64,000 bases of DNA, taken from positions 26,751,009 to 26,815,008 of the forward strand of contig CM040100.1 in assembly GCA_022496805.1 (NCBI GenBank). The letters are read 5' to 3'. The position numbers were made by a program, and so were the translations under genes. This document shows positions 63,981 to 64,000 of the stretch, piece after piece (the stretch's first letter is position 1; every line of letters starts with the position of its first letter). The notes under the pieces were generated by a model that worked only from the letters and a program-made list of their open reading frames with translations, was not told the origin of the DNA and did no database searches. The DNA is from Pohlia nutans. Its lineage: Eukaryota; Streptophyta; Bryopsida; Bryales; Mniaceae.

Positions 63981-64000
63981 TATTGAAGGTTAGATTAGAA
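63981..64000 (-). repeat. 5' LTR of copy S, first 20 bp in window
   Basis: TATTGAAGGTTAGATTAGAA, the U5 end of the LTR in plus-strand reading. The remaining 298 bp are off the window. Confidence 0.9.

Larger units (their letters stand above)
61164..64000 (-). mobile_element. Copia element copy S, 5' half, cut by window end
   Basis: Minus-strand integrase to 5' LTR. Its 3' half was separated by copy R; no sequence continuing S is found on the left side of R in this window. The 5' LTR begins at 63981 and leaves the window. Confidence 0.9.

Noticed and set aside
1..64000. Host genes, rRNA, tRNA or an envelope gene between the elements
   Set aside because: Every interval is accounted for by LTR, leader or gag-pol text of the family. 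The gag-pol stop lies in the LTR, leaving no space for env.

Overview
All 64 kb that I can read belongs to one family of Ty1/copia-type (Pseudoviridae-like) LTR retrotransposon. There is no host gene, no RNA gene and no second repeat family. I resolve 19 copies or fragments, named A to S from left to right, and every boundary is either an LTR edge or a break between two members of the family. The full element is about 5.65 kb: a 318-bp LTR (TGTTGAAG...CTTCAATA), a primer binding site (PBS) directly against the LTR, an untranslated leader of about 960 bp, one uninterrupted gag-pol frame of 1357 codons, and a polypurine tract immediately before the 3' LTR. The host is eukaryotic. The PBS (GGTTATGGGCCCAC) matches an internal initiator-tRNA-Met sequence in its plant-like form, as I recall it, and the copia proteins look like those of land plants or green algae. 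A moss such as Physcomitrium, whose centromeres carry dense copia clusters, is a plausible guess but is not shown by the sequence.

Left block (1-27493), nested insertions: A(-) carries B(-, intact); C(-) carries A and D(-); D carries E(-, intact). C sits in F(+), F in G(+), G in the leader of H(-), and H in the gag of I(-). Perfect 5-bp target duplications confirm B in A (CGAGG), E in D (AAAAT) and D in C (GATCA). For the others only one flank lies in the window. Middle block (27494-44535): J(+, intact) sits in the RNase H region of K(+) (TTGGG); K sits in the 3' LTR of L(-); M(-, intact) sits in the integrase region of L (GACCA). Right block (44536-64000): N(+) 5' end, O(-, intact apart from 2 bp of its 5' LTR), P(+, intact frame but no 5' LTR), Q (an LTR without matching target duplication), R(-, 3' truncated) and S(-, cut by the window end).

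Six copies (B, E, J, M, O, P) keep the whole polyprotein frame. The LTR pairs of B, E, D and J look identical by eye, O is identical over the bases it retains, and M differs at two sites, so the array is young. E and O are almost the same sequence although 33 kb apart. Three joints (27493/27494, 51325/51326 and 55961-56280) are not simple insertions and show that recombination or end joining also shapes the array. The most interesting points are the self-targeting nested layout, half-tRNA priming, the non-canonical LTR ends, repeated use of one target base in the leader, and a leader built from eleven GCTGAWTT motifs with possible splice sites.
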